From contig CM068827.1 of NCBI GenBank assembly GCA_028554795.2, forward strand, positions 143,605,751-143,669,750: a stretch of DNA of 64,000 bases, read 5' to 3'. Position numbers and translations under genes: made by a program. Shown here piece after piece: positions 36,172-47,229 of the stretch; position 1 is the first letter of the stretch, and each line of letters opens with the position of its first letter. A model generated the notes under the pieces. The model saw only the letters and a program-made list of their open reading frames with translations, did not search any database and had not been told where the DNA came from. The DNA comes from Sinohyriopsis cumingii (Eukaryota; Mollusca; Bivalvia; Unionida; Unionidae).

Positions 36172-37405
36172 TTAACGCTTCTTGTAAACGTATTTGCACA
36201 AATCAAGACATGCGTGGTAACGCTTCTTGTAAGCGTATTTGCACATATCAAGACATGCGTGGTAACGCCTCTTGTAAACGTATCTGCACATCAAAATATG
36301 CGTTGTAATGCCTCTTCTAAACCTATTTACACATTTCAAGATGTGTGGTAAAGCATGTTGAAAACATATTTGCACATTTCAAAACGTGCGTGGCAATGCC
36401 TCTTGTAAATGTATTTGTATATTTCAAGATATGCGTGGCAATGCCGCCTCTAAACATATTTACAAATTTCAAGACATGCATGGTTATGCCTGTTGTAAAT
36501 GTATTTGTACATTTAAGGATATGCGTGGTAGCGCCTCTTGTAAACGTATTTGCACATTTCAAGATATGCGTGGCAATGCCGCTTCTAAACCTATTTACAC
36601 ATTTCAAGATGTGTGGTTAAGCATGTTGTAAACGTATTTGCACATTTCAAAACATGCGTGGCAATGCCTTTTGCAAATGTATTTGTATATTTCAAGATAT
36701 GCGTGGCAATGCCACTTTTAAACATATTTACAAATTTCAAGAGGTGTGGTTATGCCTGTTGTAAATGTATATGTACATTGTAAGATATGCCTATTGTAAA
36801 CGTATTTGCACATTTCAAGATATGCGAGGCAATGCCGCTTCTAAACATATTTACAAATTTCAAGACATGCGTGGTTATGCCTGTTGCAAATGTATTTGTA
36901 CATTTAAGGATATGCGTGGTAGCGCCGCTTGTAAACGTATTCGCACATTTCAAAACATGCGTGGCAATGCCTTTTGCAAAGGTATTTGTACATTTCAAGA
37001 TATGCGTGGCAATGCCGCTTTTAAACATATTTACAAATTTCAAGAGGTGTGGTTATGCCTGTTGTAAATGTATATGTACATTGTAAGATATGCCTACTGT
37101 AAACGTATTTGCACATTTCAAGATATGCGAGGCAATGCCGCTTCTAAACATATTTACAAATTTCAAGACATGCGTGGTTATGCCTGTTGCAAATGTATTT
37201 GTACATTTAAGGACATGCATGGTAGCGCCGCTTGTAAACGTATTTGCACATTTCAAAACATGCGTGGCAATGCCTGTTGCAAATGTATTTGTACATTTAA
37301 GGATATGCGTGGTAGCGCCGCTTGTAAACGTATTTGTACATTTCAAGACATGCGTGGCAATGCCTCTTGCAAGAGTATATGCACATTTGTTAAGACATGC
37401 GTGGT
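36172..37405. repeat. 45-bp tandem array, about 27 copies, with a 303-bp higher-order repeat
   Basis: Units resemble TTGTAAACGTATTTGCACAT plus TTCAAGACATGCGTGGTAACGCCTC. A block beginning near 36779 recurs near 37082, a 303-bp superunit carrying the same internal deletion. Because 45 is a multiple of three, open frames run through the array on both strands. One plus frame gives repeats of the type CKRICTFQDMRGNAA. There is no flanking exon, signal peptide or splice context, so I treat it as a satellite. Confidence 0.93.
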
Positions 37406-38074
37406 AAGAGGAGAGAAAATACTGGTGTGGCTTTCTTATTACCACTGAATAATTACTTTCTTTGTATTGCTTCTGGGATTTTCCTTTTCTTACATGCTTT
37501 TCTTAGTTAAGATTTTTGTTATGCCATTTTCCCTTTTGCACGTATTGTGATGTAATCTAGAATCGCATTTACTAGATCTACAATAGCAATCGTACTTGTA
37601 ATCTTGCGTATGAAATACTCGAGATAAAGAATGCTGTTTTAAGTGTATCATAAATTGTAACTAATCAAGACTTGTTTTATTTACTTTCTTGCTAAAAGCA
37701 AACAATTATACGAAACACGTGTTGTTTTTGTTTTGGATTTTTTTCTTTTCTTTTTAAGCTAAATAGGTAACATACTATTTTCTTTACGATAATTTGGCAA
37801 GCGTCAGACGGAATTAACTCGCTAGGAACATTTTGTTTTCGAACTGCCTATGTCTGCATAGAGTACTTACGAGTTTTAGAATCGCCGACACTCAAAGTTA
37901 ACACGGGCTATGACGCTGATTAAAACTGAGATGAGCTTATAATAAGTAGATTATGTCGGAGTTCTCACTGCACGCCTTACTGCATTAGCTCGCTGACTCA
38001 AAGCGATGCTTAGGGTGTATGCCTCGTGGATATGTACTAAAGACAACGGTGGATTCTGATGGCCGAACAGCCTA

Positions 38075-38119
<45 letters not shown>
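38075..38119. repeat. (GT)n microsatellite
   Basis: About 22 GT dinucleotides. Confidence 0.95.
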
Positions 38120-38121
<2 letters not shown>

Positions 38122-39003
38122 TAGCATTTAACGGTACGTCAGCAAATAAATGGATATATATTTCCAATTAAAGGTAAAGTTCCAGTTGAACAAAAAATTA
38201 TAAAAGAATAATTGCATATAAAAGAATAATTGCACAAAACTATAAGAACGTAAACCCTTCCAAATAAAGTTAAAGATGACGTACAGTAATATAAAAGATA
38301 AAGGTACCAACATTCCGTAAAAGGTGAATAATATCAAAGATTAAGATAACATATATTAAATCCTTTTATAGGTACGATCACATTTGTGTGGCTTTATAAA
38401 CCGCGTCCCGTTAAAAAGTCCAAGATTTCTCGGGCACATCATCATACAATTTCTTAATGGAATTCATCTCAAAATACTTCTGTCTCAAGGGTGAGACAGT
38501 CATCATAGCTCATAGGACATTATGGTCCAGGTTTTAGAGCAAACCTTTATAACCAAATGACAGTTTTTAAAAAAAAAAGTTATACGAATATGTTTACATT
38601 CTAAGGGCTCGCCAGCATGAGCTTCTTTCATCTCCGAGGCGGAGCGAGGGTAAAATGCACCACAACAACAACCGCACAAGTCAGCTGGATTTTACAAAAC
38701 TCTCTTATCTGTATGTATATGTATCAGGATTGATAATTGCATTAGAAAATTACAAAGAATGGTTTCCCCAACAACTGTTTGACTGATTATTAATGAGGAA
38801 ATGAGAATGTGCTTCAAGTAAAAGGGGGGGGGGGAGCTGCAAGAAAGTTCTTTAAGGTAGAATATAAATCAACTGGTGTTGAATGAAGAAAGTTGAAAAA
38901 TATGTTGTTAAATGCAAAGGCGAATGCCTGATAACAAAACGGGCAACAGATAGCGATACTCATATTTATGACTTGCAATATTTTATATGGAGACGGGTGG
39001 TAC

Positions 39004-39113
39004 GCGCCCTCTCCCTTGACTGACTCTATGGACCCGGGCGTCAACGCACTCTCCACTATGACTGACTGTTTGAACCTGGGCATGAACGCACACTCCCCCT
39101 TGATTGACTGTCG
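39004..39113. repeat. 42-bp tandem repeat, about 2.6 copies
   Basis: Units begin CGCCCTCTCC, CGCACTCTCC and CGCACACTCC at about 39007, 39046 and 39087, each followed by a TTGACTGACT-like motif and CCTGGGCATGAA or similar. Confidence 0.75.
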
Positions 39114-41469
39114 TACAAAGTAATAGTATACATATTAATAAAGGAAGTAAAATATAGTTTATTTTAAATGCACATCCTCGATTTAAATGAAATATCAGTA
39201 AATAGTTTATCCTACACGATAAGAAATGTGTGTGGGGGGGGGTAAATGTTACGCACACACAGTATTTCGTATTTACTGAAACAAAAGAAAAGATGTAAAG
39301 GGGAAAATATAAATCTGACCCAATATACCAAATTAATGATCATTCCAAGTTGAATAAATACACCCACATAAACAAGAACAACATTTAACGTTTCACTGGG
39401 ATCTTTGCGTCGTATTTCTGTCATGCAGAAGAGTTACGCATTAAGCCTCGTTCTCGATACACTCCTAACACTGGAGACAAGGCCGATGATGCCTCAGTTG
39501 GGGATTGTGAAATGTCTTTTGTGTCGTTTGTTTTGTGCAGGTATCAGTCCGATTAAATACCGTAACAAGTGCACCCCCTTGCAAATTATTTGTATCAAGC
39601 AGATATACGTCATGTTCTGAACTCTGAGTCAAAACTGCTTCCCAGTGATTTTGTTAACACGTTTCGAGAGAAGCAGCGCCTCCACCTGGAAATTCGTTTG
39701 TCATGTGAGCAAGTTTATACAGCTTCGAGGATATGACGTCATAATGTATTTTCCGTCCAAATGAAGCTAGACAAATAAATCAACTGTAGTTAACATCATA
39801 CAGGTCATGCAGGCACATTTACTCAAATTAATAGTTTCATTCAGTCCTGAATGTTTTCATACAAGTTCCAGACGAAAATTATTAATCACTGTGGACTTTT
39901 AGAAAGGTAGCCAGGTACTAAACTGGGTCAAGAAAGAAAGACAACGTTAAGTCTGTCGTAACAAATAACAGGGTAGGAAGAATTTGTTTTCAACGCTCGT
40001 TGCTTTCATTGTGACATGACAGCGCGCGACATTCAATCCGGTTTGAACTGGATCACACGATTAGGGTCACCGCGTCCAAAAATGTCCACCTAATTTATCA
40101 CTGATCTGTCCTAAGTGCTTCTCGGGTAGTGTAATTAAAGACCTTCCAAAGGAACATGGGTGTATGATGATCCAAATAAAATTAATAAGTGCCATTTAAA
40201 CGAGTGTGTAATAAAATTTCATAAAATGACACCCATTACTGATATAGCCGGTTCTGAATGCCGACATGACCTTTATGACTTTTACTATGGCAACATGTTT
40301 GTAAGGCAAAACAGATAGAGAAATCTCGCTACCTATCGATATAATCATGTCAACACATTACAACTGATCACTAATCCTGCTGACATAACACACATCGTCT
40401 TGATCGAGTACGATATAGACATATCGCGTCTAGTCTGCTAAATCCCCCTCCCCCATTCTGTGTTGATACTGATGGACGATTTGTGGGATTGATGTCACCT
40501 GTTCATTAAAATATGCAATTTTGCTGCATGCCAAGTTTTCAGGAACAAACCTTCGTACACTTTAGACACATGCCGTTAATTGGTAACAGCCATATCTAGC
40601 ACGAAATTCAAAATGACCACACGACAGCTGGTTGTGCTATTCCACGTGGATTTACAAGTAACCGAAACTTAGGATTTGCTCCAGAATTATAATGTACATG
40701 TCACAAAAGGGACCCTTCATCCGATGGTGGCTCCACTGCCGCAAGAAATACCGATAAGTGTATAAAATGTACAACGATGTGTGCAGGCAGATTTTTGCAC
40801 TTTAATGAATAGGTGATATCATCCCCTAAACCGAAAATCAATATGTAGGTAATTCAAAACAATTAATTTGTGTCGCGTTTGATTGGTATAAAAAAAAAAA
40901 CGGAGGAAAGGAAGAAAAATATGAAAGCGCACAGAAAGAGACTTTTTTTAACATCTGCAAAATCCTCGGTAAACTGAACACTTATCAAAGCCGAAAAAAT
41001 GTGTTGGTTCCAAGAGTTTCGGTTTCGAGGCGTCTGTGTGTGTTTGTGTGTGTGATGTATCAAATACAATCTTTTCCATTTGGTAATGAACATTGGAAAG
41101 CGCGTGTTTACTTGCCAATGTGCAGATTCTGGCAAGAGAAACTGAGGATTACAAGACCTGAAGTAAGCAGTTATCTATGACTCTATTAACTGTTTATACA
41201 AATAACATCTTTTGTCAAACTTTTCCCGTTTACAGTTTCTATAAGCACTATATTTTTCCGCACTGAAATTAAAAGCAACGCTCTTACTGAAGCGAGAGAT
41301 GGCCTGTCTCTGTTAAAGCCGCATTTATATACATGCTGTTTTTGCATATTAAATTATTAAGTTTATTATATCATCAGTCTGCGTGTTGTCTCTAATTCCA
41401 TAGAAAATATCTATTTTTTTAAATTCCAAATTATATTTGACAAAACTTATTTTGTATCCTTAGTAGGGT

Positions 41470-42565
41470 ACCATTAAACAACTCTTTTTATTCGACAATC
41501 CCAAATTATATGAGATATTGTATATCCATGGAACATAAAAAAATGAATAGCTCGTTTGAAATAATGTTATCTCTTTTGAGAAATATATTCGTAGCCTATA
41601 TTCTATGTAATATGTTTAACTGCAACCATCTAAAGTTTGGATATTCTATAGTTTTATATGGTAATAAGAAACATGACAGACAGCTTTTTTTCTTCGGACT
41701 CACCAAATTCAGAATTCCACTTCCTTCATGAAGTTGTTATTATATTGTTTCCAATCAATTTTTCATGTACACCTCTACACCAATTTTATTTCCAATAATC
41801 AAATACAGAACGGTATTTATAGAAGGTTGTTGTAAATTATAACCATAATTGATTCCTAAGTTACTTTTGTATGACTTTATCGCAGTTAATATGCTTTGAA
41901 AATATATGAAATTCCTTTGAACAGAAAACTGTCTGAAACCATGGTTTATAATGCACACATTTTCCATCTATTGTAATATTAGGATTTAATCATATTTATG
42001 TTTCCGAAAATTGTTCAGCTGTGGCCGTTTTGGTATAATCTAGTTAGTTCTAAAATGCTTCAGAAGCCTGCATTCAGAAAGAATCGAGCCCCTCTTTTTA
42101 CTGAATAAATAAAATGTATCCCGAATAAAAGAAATTATCAATATTTGATACTGAAATCTTTTATATTTAGACTGCCCGGACAATATTCTTCCTAGCCATG
42201 CAGCTGTCAAAGAATTCAGTAATTTAAATATGTTAATCATACTTAATCCCCCTTGTGATAATCCACCCACAAAAACATTTCGTTTAATTCTGTCCTTTGA
42301 CCAATACCATAAAAAAAGTGTGAAGGAGTGTATTTAGTTAACTAAGAACATGTGCAGATGGATTTGGTATTGAAAAAAGATGATTAATTCTGGTAATAGT
42401 TTATATTACTATTTTCTTTCCAAATGGAGTTAGAAACTCTTTATTCCATCGAATTATCGGGTTCTTAATTTATAAAACTGTTAGATGAGTAATTAAGAGA
42501 TGTGATTTTATCCAAAGAATAGTTAGAAAACTTAAAACCCATGGCATCAAATTCAGCATATCTCC
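41470..42565 (-). pseudogene. L1/Tx1-like LINE, C-terminal part only
   Basis: Minus-strand translation gives blocks in the order expected for the end of an L1-type ORF2. LTPFGKKIVI and LFSIPNPS lie near 42440, and KGGLSMINIFKLLN near 42250 is followed by TAAWLGRILS. RNFIYFQSILTAIKS lies near 41900 and NFRWLQLNILHRI near 41620, then weaker similarity to the final HLFWDC-type motif. Stops and frameshifts interrupt it, and the catalytic part is absent. It ends almost directly against the 30-bp array. Confidence 0.78.
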
Positions 42566-42586
42566 AGTTAATAAAATGGGTGTCTT

Positions 42587-43366
42587 GAAGAAAGTATACC
42601 GAATGCCTTTAATTCCTAAGAAAGAATACCGAATACCTTTTATTCCTAAGAAAGTATACCGAATACCTTACATTCCTCAAAAAGTATACCGAATACCTTT
42701 TTATTCCTAAGAAAGTATACCGAATACCTTTTATTCCTAAGAAAGTATACCGAATACCTTACATTCCTCAGAAAGTATACCGAATACCTTTCATTCCTCA
42801 GAAAGTATACCGAATACCTTTTTTCCTAAGAAAGTATACCGAATACCTTTTATTCCTAAGAAAGTATAAAGATTACCTTTTATTCCTAAGAAAGTTGACC
42901 GAATACCTTTTATTCCTAAGAAACTATACCGAATACCTTTTATTCCTAAGAAAGTATACCGAATACCTTTTATTCCTAAGAAAGTATACCGAATATCTTT
43001 TATTCCTAAGAAAGTATACCGAATACATTTTATTCCTAAGAAAGTATACCGAATACCTTTTTATTCCTAAGTGTATCGAATACCTTTTATTCCTAAGAAA
43101 GTATACCGAATACCTTTTATTCCTAAGAAAGTACACCGAATACTTTTCATTGCTCAGAAAGTATACCGAATACCTTTCATTCCTCAGAAAGAATACCGAA
43201 TACCTTTTTTCCTAAGAAAGTATACCGAATACCTTTTATTCCTAAGAAAGTATACCGAATACCTTTCATTGCTCAGAAAGTATACCGAATACCTTTTATT
43301 CCTAAGAAAGTATAGTGAATACCTTTTTTTCCTAAGAAAGTATACCGAATACCTTTTATTCCTAAG
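42587..43366. repeat. 30-bp tandem array, about 26 copies
   Basis: The unit is AAGAAAGTATACCGAATACC followed by TTTTATTCCT. Most copies are exact or differ by one or two bases, and a few have gained or lost one T. It gives open frames with repeats such as LFLRKYTEYL (plus) or RYSVYFLRNK (minus), a consequence of a 30-bp period without stops. Confidence 0.95.
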
Positions 43367-43528
43367 AAAATTAGATACTGCTCTTCTTTTTTTTTATGAT
43401 CCCAAAATTATGACAAATCAGTGCAGCAATATGTAATGACTCATACATTAAGAAAGTTTATAATATTCTTATTATACGTGTGTGCAGAAGCATGTATACA
43501 ATTTATTTTCTAGATAAACCATTCCCAA

Positions 43529-43534
<6 letters not shown>

Positions 43535-43594
<60 letters not shown>
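43535..43594. repeat. (TA)n microsatellite
   Basis: About 30 TA dinucleotides. Confidence 0.95.
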
Positions 43595-43596
<2 letters not shown>

Positions 43597-43827
43597 ATTA
43601 TGTTTGAAGAAATCGTATAACAGCAAAAAGAGCTAAAGTGTGAACAAAAGAGAAACGAGTCTGTATAGGAGAATGGACATTTAGAAGCATAAGATTGAAA
43701 ATAACCAGTGATGACATCAAGGTCAGGACAGGTCAAGTGTTGGGGAATGGGTTTCCAAAATTTCAAAAGTGCCATGACTTCCTTCGAAAGGGCACCAAAG
43801 CATAAACGTATATGTCTATTTATTCAA

Positions 43828-43930
43828 AGTGTGCATAATACTCAATAAACGTGAGCAAATGAATAAAAAGATGGGTAAATTTCAACTGATCAAGTGAATA
43901 TGTGTGTATGTGTGTACCTTGTTCTAGCCT
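43828..43930 (+). repeat. Interspersed repeat, copy 2 (CAATAAACGTG motif)
   Basis: Diverged counterpart of 7325-7440: ATACTCAATAAACGTGAGCA, then AAAAAGATGG, CAAGTGAATA and a GTATGTGTGTACC stretch. Family unknown. Confidence 0.55.
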
Positions 43931-45217
43931 CTGGATGTTTCCAGAAACCCCAGACTCCCCCACACCAGCCCCCGCTATTCAACCCTGGGCATAAAGAAAT
44001 AGAAACCGCAGCAATAACTTTAAAAAAAACCACCTAAAAACAAACAAAAAACGTAAAGACATATTGAATAAAGGCATAAAATGCAGGCAAAAGATGATGC
44101 CACATTTTTCTTCACCCAAAGAATGGTGGACGGCTGTACAGAATGGTGGACGGCTGTATCAGGTGAGCGAACATCAAAATGCAAGAGGGGAAACATAGTT
44201 CACACATTCACCCCTGTATAATGTGCTCAACTGGTGAACTAGTACCCATATAATTCAAGATTATAAAAATAAAATCAAAATATATTATGATTTTAAAAAA
44301 TTGAACTACGTGTAGAGACAAGGCCAAGCTATCACACGGCAAAATGTACCATCAATTCATATGAACGTGTAATTGATCCTCAATTACGTGTATAAGCACG
44401 AATATAAATCAACGTAGCTATCAAATATTGGGAGACGTCCACAAGCAAACAGCACTTTGCTTAACTTGTGTGCTGGACCTAGGCATATCTGTTTATCTTG
44501 GATCACCGGCTGGTTTTATGTACACAAAATGTACAGTTTTCCAAGAGAAATTAAACTTATTAATCAATACTAAAATGACAAGGTTTGCCTCAGAATTACA
44601 TCTATCAATCCCTGCCGTGTTCATTGTTCACATTGATGTTCGCAGAGGAACATAATTATAATGATTTTTAACATTATTAACGGAAGATAATAAATAATCA
44701 CCTTGGTTAATGATACCATCAATACAATATTGTTTTTTTTTATATACAGAAATCATAATGAAAAGTGAAGCTTACAATAACTATATTCGTAAGATTTAAA
44801 TACTCCATAATCATCTCCCCCCCCCCCATTTATATTATATTACAACACGGTGACTTATTATATATTAGAACTTTTCTTTTACTTATATACGATATATGAA
44901 TGGCCTGAATATGATTTTTTTCCCTTTTTCTCAACAAAGTTTTGTTTTCTTCTTGTATGTTCTGTAAAATCAAAGCTTGATTATTTGTGATAGACTGAGG
45001 TTTTATTATTGTATTTTCTGCGTGAAGTAAAACGTATTAATGTTCAAAACACACATTGAAGATGTTACGGAATGTCATTGTTTTCAGCTGGAAATCTCTC
45101 ATATGATTACGGATTAGTTGATAGATTTGTCCCACAAGTGAAATCTCTCAAGTTCTATCAGTATTTACGGTCACCCTAGGCATGCGCACACACAACGTGA
45201 ATCGAATTCAGAAAAGA

Positions 45218-45699
45218 CGTCTTCGTTAGCTATGGTTCCGATAATCCTATCTACACCTTGACGGATCGAACAACTATGTCGGTGCTTTTTCGTAGTGACT
45301 TCTATTGGATTTCACGTGTTGCCTCCCTTAGTGTTTAATTCCAACTAACCACTAGCGTGGTACGTTGTACATCGGCCAAAAACGGTGGTGGCAATTAAAA
45401 TATACTTTGTAAGTTTAACATCGAAAGTTTAATTATGTACCAAAGGGAAGCCGTTACATGTCTATTTGGGTGAAAGGAATTTGTTCAAACACGGACCGGC
45501 AATGGAAAGGTAATTATCTATCAGTCCATTCAAGTTGTTTGCTCCTCTTGTCTCGATCACGTTTGAACAGTTTGATTTTTATTGGATGCGGTGGCTTGCC
45601 GTCGCATCCAATGACATTTTACAGACCAGAAGCACAGCAATATCTGCTCGTTATGCCAAGGTATAGATAGGGTTATCAGAACCTTGGCTAGAGAAAATG
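45218..45699. mobile_element. Long-TIR foldback element, copy 2, with 9-bp target duplication
   Basis: The inverted ends (CGTCTTCGTTAGC at left, GGCTAGAGAAAATG at right) and the interior match the element at 14119-14632. The perfect direct repeat CAGAAAAGA at 45209-45217 and 45700-45708 fixes both ends. A 9-bp duplication with long inverted ends fits Mutator-like elements. It has no coding capacity. Confidence 0.85.
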
Positions 45700-45708
45700 C
45701 AGAAAAGA

Positions 45709-47229
45709 ACGCCACAGGAACTATTGCAACGAAAAAGCCACAAAAAGGATAAGCAACAAAGTAATAGGAAAACATCACGATTATCGTGGATTCAGATACA
45801 CACAGTTTTGAAGAAAACAAAAGTTAAATGAATTCGTGATTATAAATTAGTAACATTATCACGAAACGAGTTAGCTAGCAAACTATAAACAAAAATGTTA
45901 AAGCTTGCTTTATCATTGATCGGCATGCTTAAACTTAGAATCAAAAGGTGTGTGTGCGTGCGTGTGTCTGTACGTGTGTTTCCAAAGAAATATAACACGT
46001 AATGTCTCTTGTAACCAGAAGCTGGAATATGGACCCGTAATACATAATCAATATTTACTTTTCCACTGGATTTTATGTGTGTTTTTCCATTTGATTTTAT
46101 ATATTTTTTTCTCCACTGGATTTAATGTGTACTTTTCTGCAACACATACACTTTACCTGCAGTGAAAGAATTTATCTGCACAGCATATCAGATAAATATT
46201 ACATCTCATATGGCAGATATAATTCAGTGTTTCCCTTTGTGCACATTTGTGCGTCAGGGACGCACGCTGGAGAAAAATGACGCACACATTTTGTTACCGT
46301 GCGTTTTTTTTGACGCAAAAGGATTTTCATAATATGATCATGATGTATTTAATACCCAATGCATTGGAAGATGGATGGCAGCGTATATACTTCGCGTATA
46401 GGCATTGACTGGTTCCCCGCTTTGTTTGCTCCCTGCCTTGCGCTCCTCTATTCGTATAGCAAAGTTCAATGCAGGGAACATACAAAACAATGAACCAGAC
46501 TAGCATAGGCAATGTTATGACGGAGAAGCTTCCCCTAACTTAATAGAAAGAAGATGAATCAGTATCCTCCTTGATATTTGGATAAATGTGTTCTAGGACG
46601 AAGTACAATGAAACCTATGATAGTACACATTTGATGAAAGGCAGTAAATTAACTCCCATTTGGTTAAAAAGATTTATTTGGCTTTTTGTATTGGCTTATA
46701 TGTAATGTGTTGGGCTATAATATTGTTGAGGAGACTGTTAAAAGTACGACTTTAAAAGAAAAATGAACTAATAAAATTATTCTTTGAATGGACAATGCAT
46801 CTGTTTGTTAACTGTGCATGTTGGTGTATTTGTATGTTTAGAGAAAGAGAGAGAGAGTATGTTGTGCAAGTTGCAATATCCTATTTCAAGCTGAAAAAGT
46901 TCGAGTCTTATGAAAATTTGTCAGTACATTTTTGACCCCCACATTTTTTATTTGACCCCCAGTTTTGACACCTAGGGGTTTTTTGTACCCTCAATTTTAC
47001 ACCCCTGGGGGATACACTGATAATTTAAATGTTTTTTTTTTCTTCTTCTAATTTGTCGGGGGTTAAATAATTATAAAAAGAAGAGAAGTGTTGAATTTTA
47101 TTCGAAAAAAAAGAAATATACTAATATTTTTGGGCAGGATATGAAACATTAGTGTAATATATGAAAGCTTAAAGTGGAATTGAGATACAGAGTTGTCAAA
47201 ATATGTTTGAAAGGAGTTGATTCATTTGT
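45709..47229. other. Non-coding stretch
   Basis: No gene was recognised. A TTTGACCCCC motif is repeated near 46935-46960. Confidence 0.4.

Larger units (their letters stand above)
37406..41469. other. Non-coding stretch with small repeats
   Basis: Contains (GT)n at 38075-38119, a G run at 38825-38835, and about 2.6 copies of a 42-bp unit at 39004-39113. No gene was recognised. Confidence 0.45.
43367..45208. other. Non-coding stretch
   Basis: Contains (TA)n at 43535-43594 and the second copy of the CAATAAACGTG repeat. A 20-bp unit (AGAATGGTGGACGGCTGTA) is duplicated at about 44120-44160. No gene was recognised. Confidence 0.45.

Noticed and set aside
36750..37445. Several overlapping open frames of about 100-130 codons on both strands
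   Set aside because: All arise from the 45-bp array; period divisible by three explains the openness.
42895..43436. Repeat proteins LFLRKYTEYL and shadows
   Set aside because: 30-bp minisatellite translation without gene context.
44428..44655. 75-codon plus-strand frame GDVHKQTALCLTCVLDLG
   Set aside because: Starts at TTG, has no splice context, and cannot be told from chance.
46220..46512. GTGCGTCA/TGACGCAC inverted motifs and a nearby minus-strand frame
   Set aside because: Short imperfect inverted repeats without target duplication; the frame matches nothing I recognise.
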